Of a DNA stretch of 64,000 nucleotides, positions 36,708 through 48,933 are shown in pieces. Each line of letters starts with the position of its first letter. The first letter of the stretch is position 1. The stretch comes from Medicago truncatula. Its lineage: Eukaryota; Streptophyta; Magnoliopsida; Fabales; Fabaceae. The notes under the pieces are model-generated. The model was not told the origin of the DNA and made no database searches. It saw only the letters and a list, made by a program, of their open reading frames with translations. The stretch is taken from NCBI RefSeq assembly GCF_003473485.1, contig NC_053045.1, forward strand, positions 63,861,994 to 63,925,993. The letters run 5' to 3'. The translations under genes and the position numbers were made by a program.

Positions 36708-38230
36708 CACTAACGATACGACATTAGTATGTTTCTCTTAAAAGAATTGAAGTAACTAAAAAAATTGATTATGGACAAAAGTGTATTGTGGCCAGCGTTT
36801 TACATGATTAGTAATAAAGAACAAAAGCATATTCCTCTTCGGCAGGTTATCTTGTATTATCGTATATTTCATGCAATGAACTCCATATTTTTATACGCTG
36901 AAATCCATTTGATTATCTTTGAAAGGCTAATTAATGAAAGTTACGTTGATGTTATGTATATCGTGGTTAATTTGACTGAATTTTTTCCATCTTATTTTAT
37001 AGAGGGTTTCCATGTTGTCGAACATCCACCGGGTATTATACTATTAGTTATATCATAATCAACATTAAATTAGCCATCATATTATCTATAATAATTAATT
37101 TTCTATTAAAAAACGCTTAGATGAGATGACATGAATCTCTTTTAATTTAATCCTTAAAACTACCGATTTAAAAATAATAATAATCGTTCCTTCTCTTTCT
37201 ATATCCAGGTGGATGAGTACATGTCACTATTCAAAAGCATACACAACCGTCACGCTACAGCCTACAATATCCATCTTGTATACAACAATTAGCAAAAATA
37301 TTTTCAATTTATTTTCATGGTCCCCAAGTGCTGCTCAAGTGTGTGGAAAAGAAAATTCAATTTTTGTTTATCGTGGTAGCAATTTGATCATCCCCTTATT
37401 TTTATTGTTGCAAGTAGCACCATACAAATTGCATTTTCTTTGTGGCGAACATGAAGTTTTGTGGGTTCCTCTCAAAAAAAAAACAATTAATTTTTGTGGG
37501 GTAATAAATATAATTGTTTTTATTTGATATAAAATGTTCACTTGTTTTTTTATCATAATGCTTGAGTACTAGATTTGAATCGGTCACATACAAGAAATTG
37601 CTGAGTAGTCAGATATACATCTCTTATCCGAACTGACGCTGCATGCCTCCAAGTAATTAGGTGGAATAATGAATAAACAATCAAAAAAAAATTAGAAGAA
37701 CAATTCCAGGAAGAAAAAAAACAGAAGAACAATACCATGTCATTTATGCTTATCTTCAAATAGAGGCGTATCAAATGAATAAAATGTTCAAATACTTCAT
37801 CAGTTTCAAACCATATGATTAGAATTTTATTTTTCTTTAAACCCGTGATCACAATTAAATTTAAGGTATAATGAGAGGTTGAGTCTAAGAGATAAATTAC
37901 GGTGTAAAAAATCAATTCCTTACTCTATCAAAACAAAAATTCCTCATATTTAGTGTTATGACACGTCTCAAAGTTTTTTTTTTTCCGTTATATATACATT
38001 TCAATCAAATAATGTTTGATTTCTTAAAAAAAATAAAAAATAATGTTTGGTATGTATGAAAAACTTTAAACTTTCAAATTGATAATATGATTGCTAAAAG
38101 ATACACGTGATTAAATAAAAATCAAGTATTTAAATATTGAATCAGTCAATTATGGCATCGGACCCACGTATTAGAGTCAAATATACTCTTTTTTTTTTAC
38201 ATAAAATAAACTATTGTTTGAATGATACAT
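36708..38230. other. AT-rich non-coding DNA
   Basis: No recognisable gene. A 97-codon ORF at 36,765-37,058 (+) and shorter ones resemble nothing I know and have no promoter or codon bias that I can argue for. Confidence 0.35.
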
Positions 38231-38479
38231 CTCTTTTCTTTTAGGCAAGTTTTTTTTTTTAACAAGTAAAAATAAAATATATTACAACTAGAAAAAAAAA
38301 TAATGCTCCTAAATATAAGGTTTGTAAAAAGAGCAAAGCAGTATTACAACAACAACATCCTCAAATAAAATAGAAAAACAAATCAATTGATACCTAAGCA
38401 AACAAATGGTTGTTGCCACCACATATGATGGACAAAAAGAAAGCTAGCAATATTACCTTTCAACAACCAAAAAGAATAA

Positions 38480-38612
38480 ACTTTTACTTTGTCCACCAGC
38501 TGCGTAATTGATTTAGTTTTGTTGTTGAAAAGTTTATGCTAAGCTGAAAATACTGATAAAAAGTAGATAGATTTCTACTTCTGAAGTGATGTTCAAAACT
38601 AGTTGCAGTGGA

Positions 38613-38654
<42 letters not shown>

Positions 38655-39745
38655 AAAACACAAGCAATTTATACAGGTTCCTTCCACAAACCGGAAGTCA
38701 ATCCTGTCCCCCTTGCACTTCCAAGGAGAGTTCACTATGTAATATCTGATTACAAATGTTCACTACTAAACTTAGTAAGAGACTTCAAATGCTCAAGCAC
38801 AAATGCAAGAGACTTCCTATGCTCCTGAACACAATCAAGAGACTTCTATTGCTCAAGCACAAATGCAAGAGACTTCTGAATTCAAACATAATTACAAAGA
38901 ATATGTTTGAGTTTGAACACTTGATATACAATTAGTGGTGTTCACAATACAAATCAGATACAAACTCTAAAGACTCTAGAATTTCTAAGATATGAGCTTT
39001 GATAAGAAATTCTAAGAGAACTTTGAATCCAGAACAATTTCAGTAGAGTTTTGGCTCAGTTAATTCTTGGTATTGTTTTTATGAAACTCTGAGTCTTCAC
39101 TCCTTTATATCGAGGTGTGAAAGAGACGTTGAATTGCCAGCACATTCAAAATAGAGTCGTTTGAAGCTTTTGATCAATCACCAATGATCCTTTGCATGAT
39201 ATGGTTATTGTCCTAAGAAAGATCAATTTCAAATGCATTCCCATTGAGAATGAACATTGTTGCAGGCAGAGCTGTTTTTCTTGTCTTGTAGCTCTTTGAA
39301 GAATAAGCATCCAATCCTTCAAATCCTTTCAAAATAGTCGTTGATTTACCTCTCCAGTCTTTTGCAATTGTTAGACGAGTTTGAATCCATTAAACAACTT
39401 TTGAAGTTTTAAGTTGCATCTCCTGATGAACTGCAGCTTCCGGTGATTCTCAGCTTCTAAAAACTTGTTTCTGATGACCTTGCTTCTGATGGCATCATCA
39501 CTTCAGGAGCACTTTATCTTCAGGAGCGCTTTATCTTCAGGAGCAGTTTTCTTCAGACGCTTTAAGCTTCCCTTTTGTTGATTTCTTTGCTCTTTATTGT
39601 TCTTCCAAGACCTTTTTAAGATATCAAATTTTGTCTATAGTCATGTACACTTGAACAAATATTAGCATATCCAATTGACAATTTTTAATACTTTGTTATC
39701 ATCAAAACTCTTAAGGGTTAATGTTAAACACATTTTGTTCCAACA
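38480..39745 (-). mobile_element. Solo LTR of a SIRE-like Copia element, reverse orientation
   Basis: The right edge, CATTTTGTTCCAACA at 39,731-39,745, is the inverse of TGTTGGAACAAAATG, the 5' end of the complete Sirevirus LTR at 52,219. Inside are inverse counterparts of other LTR landmarks: AGAGACTTC...GCTCAAGCAC repeats at 38,785-38,880, CTTTATATCGAGG (TATA) near 39,104, CTTCAGGAGC repeats at 39,503-39,545, and TCATCAAAACTCTTAA near the start. Similarity is moderate, so it is an older relative. No internal domain is attached. The left edge is approximate. Confidence 0.75.
38619..38650. repeat. (AG)16 microsatellite
   Basis: Perfect AG dinucleotide run inside the solo LTR. Confidence 0.95.
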
Positions 39746-40020
39746 GTCTCTTGAGTTTTGAAGAATAAACAAACTGAATAGAGTGGTCCAAAATATGCAA
39801 CAAATCCACTGAATAAACATCAATCTAATTCTTCACAAGTTGCCAAAGAGTACCGAAGATATGACAATGGCTAATAAGATGATATGCTGATTCATTATAA
39901 CCACATCCAGATACACACTATTGAGATTCATTAGAAATAATGTCGCATCTAACCAAGTTGTCCTTTGTCGGCCACCTATTGCAAAGAAGATGTCATACAC
40001 ATTAGTTAAAGATTTAATAT

Positions 40021-40456
40021 TAGGCTTAATTGAACTTTTGACCCCCTATATTTCCAAAAGTTGTGATTTTGGGCCCCTAACTAATTAAAATACAAAACAG
40101 CCCCCTATGTATTGGATATTTGGCAGTTTTGGCCCCCAAGGCCAATTTTGACTTGGTCTTTGCTGATGTGGCAATTTAAAATAAATGAATAAATTTTTAA
40201 AAAAAAAATATTTTTTTAAATTTTTTTAAAAAAAAAAATATTTTTTTAAATAATAAAAAAAAAAATTAAAAATATATATATTTTTAATTACAAAAATAAA
40301 AAAAATACATGTGTGCGTTGACCGAGTCAAAATTGGCCTTGAGGGCTAAAACTGCCAAATATCCAATACATAGGGGACTGTTTTGTATTTTAATTAGTTA
40401 GGGGGCCAAAATCGCAACTTTTAAAAAGATAGGGAGCCAAAAGTGCAATTAAGCCT
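40021..40456. mobile_element. MITE with ~150-bp terminal inverted repeats
   Basis: The left arm (AGGCTTAATTGAACTTTTGA onward, to about 40,165) and the right arm (about 40,315-40,456, ending CAAAAGTGCAATTAAGCCT) are inverse copies, including the phrases CCAATACATAGGGG and CCAAATATCC. The centre is A/T-run rich. TAATAT stands on both sides (40,015-40,020 and 40,457-40,462), a candidate short target duplication. No ORF. Confidence 0.85.
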
Positions 40457-40980
40457 TAATATCATAAACATTGTTCTAAAAGTTGTGAATTTAATTTTGA
40501 CCTAAAAATAATTATATAATTTTTACATATGGACTGAATTTAAATTTAAAATCTCTAATTTAGTAAGAGAGTCATATCAATCATTCAACCGCTCTTTGGT
40601 TACCAAATTTATTTGAGGCCCTTATAATTTAGTGAGTCTTATTTCAATTTTAACAAAGGAGAATGCCAAAAGAGTGATTTTGAGGCACATATTAAACAAA
40701 CAAAACAAGTATGTATATAGTGGTGTAATTATTAATCAATCAAAAATAATAATTTATATTACATGATAAAATTTCTACTTATGAATTGTTTAACCAATAC
40801 CATTAGACTCGATTAGCATAGACTTGAGCGCTCCTAACATATGCTTGGAATAAAATATTTACTTTGGTCAAAATATTCAAGCCACGAGGAGAGTTTTGTA
40901 TTTTGAATTTTTTTTTACCTATCTTTCTATTTTCTTCTATTTCTTCTACTTACTCATTCTCTTTTGTTAAAGCCATGAGG
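40457..40980. other. AT-rich DNA with a 27-bp direct repeat
   Basis: No gene. GCCACGAGGAGAGTTTTGTA at about 40,882 recurs with one change (GCCATGAGGAGAG...) at about 40,973, 91 bases later, with a pyrimidine-rich stretch between. Confidence 0.5.
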
Positions 40981-40993
40981 AGAGTTTTGTATT

Positions 40994-42870
40994 TTGATTG
41001 GTAGAGATAAGAGGTCTGTTTTATCTTTTATCAAGGATCGTATTTGGAAAAGAATAAATACATTGAGGGAACGAGCATTATCGAAGGCGGGCAAAGAAGT
41101 TATGATCAAATATGTGTTACAATTTATTCCTTCATACATAATGAGTATTTATCTACTGCCGAATTCAGTTATAGATGATATTGAGAAGATGATCAATGCG
41201 TTTTGGTGGGGAGGAAGGAGTAACAACCGTGTGATTAAATGGATGGCACGGGAACATATATCATGCCTCAAAGAATTTGGTGGAATGGGGTTTAAGAATT
41301 TCAAAGCTTTTAACCTCGCTATGGTAGCTAAACAAGGATGGAGTTTTATGTCTAAACCTGAATCGCTAGTTGCTAGAGTTTTTAAATCGAGATGCTTTCC
41401 CCGTTCTTCTTTCTTGGGTGCTAAACTCGGTTATAACCTGAGCATTGCTTGGCGGAGTATTTGGAATTCACGTCAGTTGCTTTTATATGGATGTAGGTGG
41501 ACAGTTGGAAATGGGCAGCAGGTCAGCGTGATGAATGATCCATGGGTACGAGGTGTTCAAGGTAGCTGGATTCAATCCCCACAAAGTCAAGGTGTACATA
41601 GTTTAAGTGTGTCCGATTTGATAGTTGTCGTGGAACGAGTTTGGGATATTGATAAGATTGAATCTTTGTTTCCAGATGATATGGTGCAAGCTATTCTCGA
41701 CACACCACTGTTTGCGGAAGTTCAAAATGATAGAATAGCATGGATGATGGAACGTAACGGGAGGTATACTGTTAAGAATGGTTATAAACTGCTATGATGG
41801 AGTTGCTACATACTGATCGATTCCATGTTGAAGGAGAGTGGCATAAAATCTGGAAGGTGAATTCTCCCCATAAAGCTCGTAATTTGTTATGGAAGATTTG
41901 CAGAGTGTGTGTTCCGACGTGTCTCCGATTACAATCACGATATGTACAATGTGAGATGATCTGCCCCTGGGGTGATACGGCTGTTGAGGATGATTGGCAT
42001 GCTTTTGTGGGTTGTACGGTGGCGCGTGAGAGTTGGTATTGCGCAGGGCTTTTGACTGTGCTGCAACCACGAATTGGAATTATGAGCAGCTTGGCAGATT
42101 TTGTTTTTGATATATGTCGCTCAGAAAGACGAGATATTGCTGGTCGGGTGGCTTTACTTCTTTGGCAAATTTGGGCTGCACGTAATGATATCATTTAGAA
42201 TGACGCTCATCATACTTCAATGAGCATTGGGAGGACAACACTAGATGTATGGCAACAATGGCAAGATGTTCATAAACAACCATCATCATCGGTTGTGCAA
42301 TACAGACAAAATAGAGTGCAAGGTAACAACTCGGTTTGGGAGAAACCGAGCGAGATGTGGTTGAAGTGCAATGTGGATGTCGCGCTCCATGATCTCAACC
42401 ATATTACATCTTTTGCGTGTTGTGTTAGAGACTCCCATGAGCAATTTGTTCGGGCTCAAACGAAATGGAAGCGAGCAAATATGACAGTATTGGAGGGGGA
42501 GGCAGTAGCCTTACTCGAGGCCCTTCACTTTGTTGTTGCGAACACATGGAACCGGGTTATTTTCGAGTCCGATTCATCTACTCTAGTGCAAGCTCTATCG
42601 TCTTCGGACCATGGTGATTCAGAATTCTATGCTATTGTTTCTAGTATTATTGATCAGTTATCTTAACATTTCAACTTCGAGGTGAAGTTTGTTAGGAGAC
42701 AACTACAAGCAAATATGGTTGCTCATAGTTTAGCTAGGGCGGTCTGTTTTTGATCTAATCACCATATTTTTAATTCTCATCCTTCTTGTATTGAACATTG
42801 GTTGATTAATGATAATAGTTAATTTGAACATTGGTTGATTAATGATAATAGTTAATATTGGTTCTGTAAA
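40994..42870 (+). mobile_element. LINE 3' half (zinc-binding and RNase H domains)
   Basis: The frame from 40,994 encodes the post-RT region (LSKAGKEVMIKYVLQFIPSY, FWWGGRSNNRVIKWM, FGGMGFKNFKAFNLAMVAKQ) and stops at 41,797. It continues with the zinc-binding region at 41,800-42,198 (WKVNSPHKARNLLWKICR, then CPWGDTAVEDDWHAFVGC), then an RNase H domain at 42,220-42,666 (WLKCNVDVAL, LEGEAVALLEALH, VIFESDSSTLVQAL). Three stops (41,797, 42,198, 42,666) interrupt it. It ends with a 33-base tandem repeat (TTGAACATTGGTTGATTAAT unit) and an A-run near 42,868. The reverse-transcriptase core is absent, so it is 5'-truncated and dead. Confidence 0.88.
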
Positions 42871-43159
42871 AAAAAAAAAAAAATCCATCCTCTCACTTCT
42901 TCAAACTGCAAACAAAATCTTAGTCGCTTTGAAAAAATATTTACTTCGATCAAATTTAAGTCATGAGGAAAATATTTACTTTGGTCAAACTCAAATATTG
43001 TAGAAAAAAATAAAAATAATTGGGAAGCAAATTTGGCCACTCCTTCCCCTGGCCCTTGCACATGAAAAATGAGAAATAAAAGGCCAACACTCAACCTTAA
43101 CAATCATTCCTCTTCTCTGCAACTGCAAATACCTTAGCCAATTCCTTTTTCTATTCAAA
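42871..43159. promoter_or_regulatory. Upstream region of the dicarboxylate transporter gene
   Basis: Directly after the LINE poly(A). It contains two tandem copies of an AAATATTTACTTYGRTCAAA-like unit (about 42,936 and 42,969), also found at 40,854 on the other side of the LINE. The LINE therefore probably landed in the transporter's older upstream region. Promoter function is inferred from position. Confidence 0.45.
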
Positions 43160-46100
43160 ATGACAGGAGAACATAGTGAAACATCAGTTTCCGATGAATC
43201 CAACAATAACCTCAACCTGAAGGCCCCACTTCTACCACTCCATAGAACACAAAGCAATCCTTTCAACCTCAAATCCTTTTTCACCCTCAACAATTTCTAT
43301 GTTCTTCTTGGACCTTTATTGTCCCTTTTCATATGTCTCTTTGTTAAACTTGATACTCCAAACAACAATAGCCGTAACATGCTTGCTGTTATTGCTTGGG
43401 TTTTCAGTTGGTGGGTTACCTCTGCTTTACCACTTCCTGTTACTTCTATGTGTCCTCTGTTTCTATTCCCTCTCTTTGGAATTGCTTCTGCTGATACCGT
43501 TGCTCACTCTTACATGGACGATGTCATTACACTTGTTTTGGGAAGTTTCATTCTTGCTCTCGCCGTTGAACGCTACAACGTTCACAGAAGATTGGCCTTG
43601 ACCGTAAGTTTTAATATTAGTTTGATATATCTCTAAGTTACATTATTATTATTATCATTATATTATTATGAACATGAACAACATGATGGTTCTCCCATAT
43701 TTTTATTTATTGATATGAAATCGTTTGGTCGGATTTGATTTTGATGTTTTCCAAACTTTTAATCAAGTATTCAATATATTCATTTTTTAAGCTCTCTATT
43801 ATTGGATACGAAGAATTATCGAAGGTTGAACAAGCTAACTTTTTTTAGACTAAAAACTACTATCAGGCAAGAAAACACAATTTTCTTACAACTCAATTTA
43901 ATCCAACAAAAATAATACCTCGAATTATCTTTGACATTTTTGTAAAAGAACAACGTAGCGAATAGACTTATTGATCACTTGTTTTGTACATATTAGAGAC
44001 TAATTTAAGTATTATTTTTTGTCCAGACCAATCCTTGAAAATTACATATGAATGAGAATGACCAAATTGAGTTTTTGGTCTCCTTTTTTTATCCATTGAT
44101 CTTGGATGGGTATACATGATTATATATTTTTGAATGATTAGAATGACAGAGTTTATTTATGAGTTTAATAGTGGTGGGTTGATCGATTGTGTGTACAAAA
44201 CTGTTTTGGACCGTGAACCCACCACGGTTAAATTCTTTTTTTATTTTGTGAGGTGGAAAAAACGAGTCATTTAAATTTGATTATTGTGAACTGAAAATGA
44301 TATATATTTCCGACCAAGGTTTATAATTGGTTGTGAATGATATGATGTTTGAAGGTGACATCAGTGTTTTGTGGGGAACCGTTGAATCCAGCGCTATTGT
44401 TATTGGGTCTATGTGGCACGTCATTCTTTGTGAGTATGTGGATGCACAACGTGGCAGCTGCCGTGATGTTGATGCCGGTGGCCACAGGGCTGCTACAGAG
44501 GCTGCCACCACCGTCAGAGCAATCGGAGTTGGTGAATAAGTTCAGCAGAGCGGTGGTTCTGACAGTGGTTTATGCGGTTCCAATTGGAGGAATGAGCACT
44601 TTGACAGGGACAGGTGTAAATTTGATATTGATTGGAATGTGGAAGAGTCTTGTTCCTGGTGCAAAACCAATAAGTTTCAACACATGGTTCTTCTTTGCTT
44701 TTCCGGTAGCGATTGTTTTTCTTGTATGCTTTTGGTGTATTCTCTGCTTGATTTATCTAAGGAAGGGCTCAGCTAGCGCTCTCTCTCCTTATTTGAGTAA
44801 AGGACACTTGAAGAGGGAATTGGAAGCTCTAGGTAAGTGGCCTTCTTTTTCACTGTCTTTTATGGTAGATGCATGTGGACATGTGGTTATAATTATAAGT
44901 TAAGAAATTTTCATGATCATATCACTTTTATTTGCATTTTTATTATTTCATTTGGTTTTTGTGTTTTTATCTACTTTTTGAATTCACTGCATAAATGAAG
45001 TAGCACATAAAAAGCCTAGCAAACTAACTAGAATAAAAAGTCTCTGTTACGTGTCGTTATCTTTGTGATGAATGAATATAGGCATATGTGTTTTCCTTAT
45101 TGATTTATTGCCACATGGCACATGGATAATATCAGGTCCATTTCATGTCGATGTGTCATCTGTTTCACTTTCAACCAATGGTACCTTGGACCTACGAAAC
45201 CAATAGACCCCAGTTGTTCCCATTTTTAAATTATTGAACAAAATTAATTTAACGAAATAATTGGTTTAAATAGTTACACCGTTGACTATATTTTTTTTTT
45301 ATCAATAATCTATTTGAATGAAATATAAACCCATTACTGTCTATATAAAATGTTTCAACCTGTAGATGAGCAAGTCTATCTAAAAATAGTTTCCTAAGCA
45401 TAGTTAAATTTTAATAATTCTTTCGCATTCTTAAGTTCATTTAGCATAATGTCCGGCCTGTTATCCCTCCCTGCCTTATATGCTTTGGTTCAATGTGCAA
45501 ATAAAGAAAAGAAACAAAAGAAGTGGTTGAAAGAGATTGTACCGGACTTGTGTGAAATGGATTGTCCCATTGAAATTTCTAACTGCATCTACAATAAAAT
45601 GAATACAATCTTGGACATGTGTTTCAGTACTTCAATTTTGATAAAATTCATCAAACTCATGTGGACAACCTGTTACCAACTTTTTTTGGTCAAAAATTCA
45701 TGTTACTAATTTATTTTTGTCAAATAAATAAAAACATGCTACTTATTTATAGTTCTAATCAGATAAACATCATTTAAACCATTTGATCATGAAAAATTAA
45801 GCTGATGCATTGATAATTCTGTAATTGGTTTTTGCAGGTCCCATATCTTTCGCAGAGAAAATGGTGTTGTCTGTGTTTGGGGTATGCATCTCTGATTATG
45901 AATTTAACTTTAATTTAATCATCAGACTTTAAAAGATTATTTTGACATCAAAGTATCCAAAGCATTAATTAAAGCAGTATTGTAAAATGCAGTTGCTGAT
46001 CATATTATGGATGACAAGAAGGATCACAGATGACATTCCCGGATGGGGAACTTTTTTCCATGGCCTTGTTGGTGATGGAAGTGTCAGTGTAAGTACTACA

Positions 46101-47160
46101 TGTATCTCTCTTTTGTCTTCAGATTGAAGTCGTGTCTGGTGTCCGATATGTGCTAGTGTTTAAGAGTTGAGACATAATCTATATTACAAACTAGTGCTAA
46201 TGTCATGTTTGTTAATCAATTAAACTTTGTCATTTTTTCATAATATAGGTTATGGTGGCTGTATTATTGTTCATAATACCGAACAGAAAACAAGAGGGTG
46301 AGAGGCTAATGGATTGGAATGAATGCAAGAAACTACCTTGGAACCTAATTTTGTTACTTGGAGCTGGTTTTGCTTTAGCTGATGGAGTTCAATCTAGTGG
46401 TCTAGCAGATGTGCTTTCTAAAGCTTTAGATTTCTTAGAAGATGCCCCATATTTGGCAATTGCTCCTGCAGTTAGTCTTATAAGTAGTATTATTACTGAA
46501 TTCATCACTTCTAATGATGCCACTGCTACACTTATTATTCCACTTCTATATCATATAGCTAGGACTATGCATGTACATCCTCTTCTTCTTATGATCCCAG
46601 GAGCAATTGCTACTGAATTTGCTTTCTTGCTTCCTACGTCAACTCCCTCAAATGTAGTTGGTTTTGCTACTGGTCACATTGAAATTCAAGATACGCTCAA
46701 AGTTGGTCTGCCACTTAAGGTTGCTGGGATAGCTGTGCTCTCAGTTTTTATGCCATCTCTAGGTAAATTATTTGCAAAATTATTCTCAACATCCCTTTAA
46801 TTTAATTTAAAATTTTCAATTCGTTCGTTATATTTTGGTTCCTATATCCGTTCTGAATTGGGGATCCCGTAATTGTGTGTCTGAATTTAAGTGGTCCTTT
46901 TCCTCACAAGTGTGAGTTAGAGTGCCCAAATTGTATAAAAAAGCGAGTGTTAAACAATATATATAAGTGAGAGAGTCCATAAATCTAATGCCTGGAATTT
47001 TGAATCAGAGTTTTGTTTAACTTTTATTTGCTGTGAGAAAATCACTATGATTGAAAAAGGATTCTGATGTCATACTTTTGGTGTTGCAGGCGCTTTTGTT
47101 TTTGGAACAAATGGTGTCCAATGGATGCCAAACAAAATCTCTCCTTGGTTAACAAATTGA
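43160..47160 (+). CDS. TDT: Tonoplast dicarboxylate transporter (SLC13/DASS family), six exons
   Basis: Exons: 43,160-43,603; 44,355-44,832; 45,838-45,881; 45,993-46,088; 46,249-46,762; 47,090-47,160. All introns are GT-AG and the frames join cleanly to 548 residues, close to Arabidopsis tDT. The protein has about a dozen hydrophobic segments. Family motifs include [72 protein letters not shown] and [20 protein letters not shown]; the TGTGxN and [10 protein letters not shown] segments correspond to the paired Ser-Asn-Thr-like substrate and cation sites of the DASS fold. Known members move malate and other dicarboxylates across the vacuolar membrane. The N-terminus has an acidic, soluble stretch with a dileucine-like LLPL near residue 25. 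No lesion is seen. Confidence 0.93.
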
Positions 47161-47760
47161 TTTCTTCTACAATTAATTTCCACGATGCTTTATAAATTTT
47201 TGGTGTCATTTATGATTGAAAATTTGAGGCAACCTTCCTTCTTACCTCAAAAACGAAAGTATAGAGAATGTGGGTGGGATACCCAATATATATATGTAGA
47301 TATTACTAGGCAAAGGAGGAAGGGATATAAATATATGTCTATTTGTTTATTGATTTTTATCTTATTTTTCAGTCCGCAAAATGAAGAGATCTTATCAATT
47401 TCTGTTGTAAAATGTTTTCATTATTGAAGGAAGAGTGATTGTGTGTTTATCTTTTTGAGCGGAAGAATCATTTTGTGTTAGATTGTGCATAAATTGTGAC
47501 TTTCTATGTTTTATGTTTTGTAATATATTGATTTTTGAACACTTTTGATTTTGAACAATTGTTATTATATTTTTTTTTTGAAGGAAACAATTGTTATTAT
47601 ATTGAAATTTAATTGGTTTATTTTGAACAAGTTATATATTATCGGAGAACAAACATTTAAAAATAGTTTAAAGACGATTGTTGTCAGTGTAACCCACTGT
47701 TGTGAATCAATCTTAATTTTTTTTTTTTAAGAACAATCTTTAAATAAATGGTATGCCTAG
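47161..47760. other. 3' flank of the dicarboxylate transporter gene
   Basis: Contains the expected 3' UTR and then AT-rich DNA. GGAAACAATTGTTATTATAT-like sequence occurs twice (about 47,557 and 47,585). No gene. Confidence 0.4.
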
Positions 47761-47957
47761 ATACTTGCTTGGGGACAAACCTAAATCTAAAAGGTCTAAG
47801 CATACTCACACAATTGATGTTTTTTTTAAAGATAAAATTGTTTAATGATGAAACTAATTTAATATCATAATTATATTTTGTATGTATGTCTATTGCAAGA
47901 CTATCTCTATAACATTTCTCAGTTTTTATCGGCACGCGATCATAGTGCACGTGCAAC

Positions 47958-48268
47958 CTATAAATATGAATTTATTGACGGTACTTGAGTACCCTCTGCC
48001 TCCTCCTGCGGCTGATAAAACCTATCATCCTCCTCCATCCGATCATATCCTTGAAATCCCTCCGCAGCATACCCGACATACTCTTGCGCCTGTGTCAGAT
48101 CAACCACCTGAGAGGAGTAATCCATATGTGTCTGCGAGCTATCTCCAACTACCCTCGGGGTTTTGGTCCACCCTCTCCCTCCGAGCGCTAGCGGCACTCG
48201 CTTGTTTCCCTTTGCGAATTATGTCATCTTTAATCATCCCATACTGCTCATCCTCCCCAGACATATCT
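47958..48268 (-). pseudogene. Possible transposon-derived ORF remnant
   Basis: Two overlapping minus-strand frames are open: 48,197-47,958 (79 codons, Gln/Glu/Tyr-rich tail) and one from 48,268 starting MSGEDEQYGMIKDDI that stops after about 42 codons. The tail composition resembles the low-complexity C-termini of plant transposon proteins, but I cannot name a family. It may be noise. Confidence 0.25.
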
Positions 48269-48865
48269 GTGCATATACAAAATAAAAATAAAAACATAAA
48301 CAAATGGACAATATATGACTATTATATCATTATGTCCAATATAATCAAGCTTGCCAAAAAATGCAAAAATGCAAACTTTTAGTCATTATAACATATATAC
48401 ACTATAAAATTGAACATATTTGTAAAAAAATTACACAAAAAAACTAATATTTTCTCACTTAGGCATTTCATCAAACACCTTAAGTGCATTATAAATTACT
48501 AGCACAATTAGTGTTATTTAAACATCTAAACAACTACATTGTACCTACATTTACTCTAAACAAGAATTACAGCATAAACAATCAATCAAATCATCTAAAT
48601 CATGCATAATTTGCAATTTTCTAACCTAACCTAAAACTAACATTTTGCTCAAAATTATGAAAACTAACACCCTAAACAAACTACATTGCATGTAAATAGG
48701 AAGAAAAGAACTTTCTTGTGAATTAATTGAAGAAATTGGGCTCAACTTCGTGCAATTGAAGTTTGGAGAAATTTGAAGGATAGTTGAGTAGTGTTTTTAG
48801 TGTTTATGTTTATGGAAAATGGAAAAGTGATGGTTCTGTTCTTCTTAATTCGCAGAAATCAACGA

Positions 48866-48933
48866 CAGTTAACTGCCGCTGGAGCCAGCGGCAGTTAACT
48901 GCTGCGCGTTTTCTCAACGGTAGTTAACTACCG
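48866..48933. repeat. Cluster of GTTAAC-centred palindromes
   Basis: CAGTTAACTGCCGCTGG (48,866-48,882) and its exact inverse complement (48,885-48,901) form a 17-bp hairpin stem with a 2-base loop. CGGTAGTTAACTACCG at 48,918-48,933 is a perfect 16-base palindrome. The same wording occurs in the foldback element at 12.2 kb. Confidence 0.9.

Larger units (their letters stand above)
38230..39995 (-). mobile_element. LINE remnant hosting a solo LTR
   Basis: On the minus strand, 39,995-39,755 encodes a degraded zinc-binding region (RWPTKDNLVRCDIISNESQ, then SGCGYNESAYHLISHC). At about 38,475-38,230 the strand reads on as a LINE 3' end (MWWQQP...). The solo LTR at about 38,480-39,745 separates the two. 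Confidence 0.6.

Noticed and set aside
40882..41001. 27-bp repeat near 40.9 kb as the TSD of the LINE at 41-42.9 kb
   Set aside because: Both copies lie upstream of the LINE, and no matching copy follows its poly(A) tract.
42852..43293. Minus-strand ORFs over the start of the dicarboxylate transporter
   Set aside because: Antisense of exon 1 and its leader; the forward gene is well supported by family similarity and splice sites.
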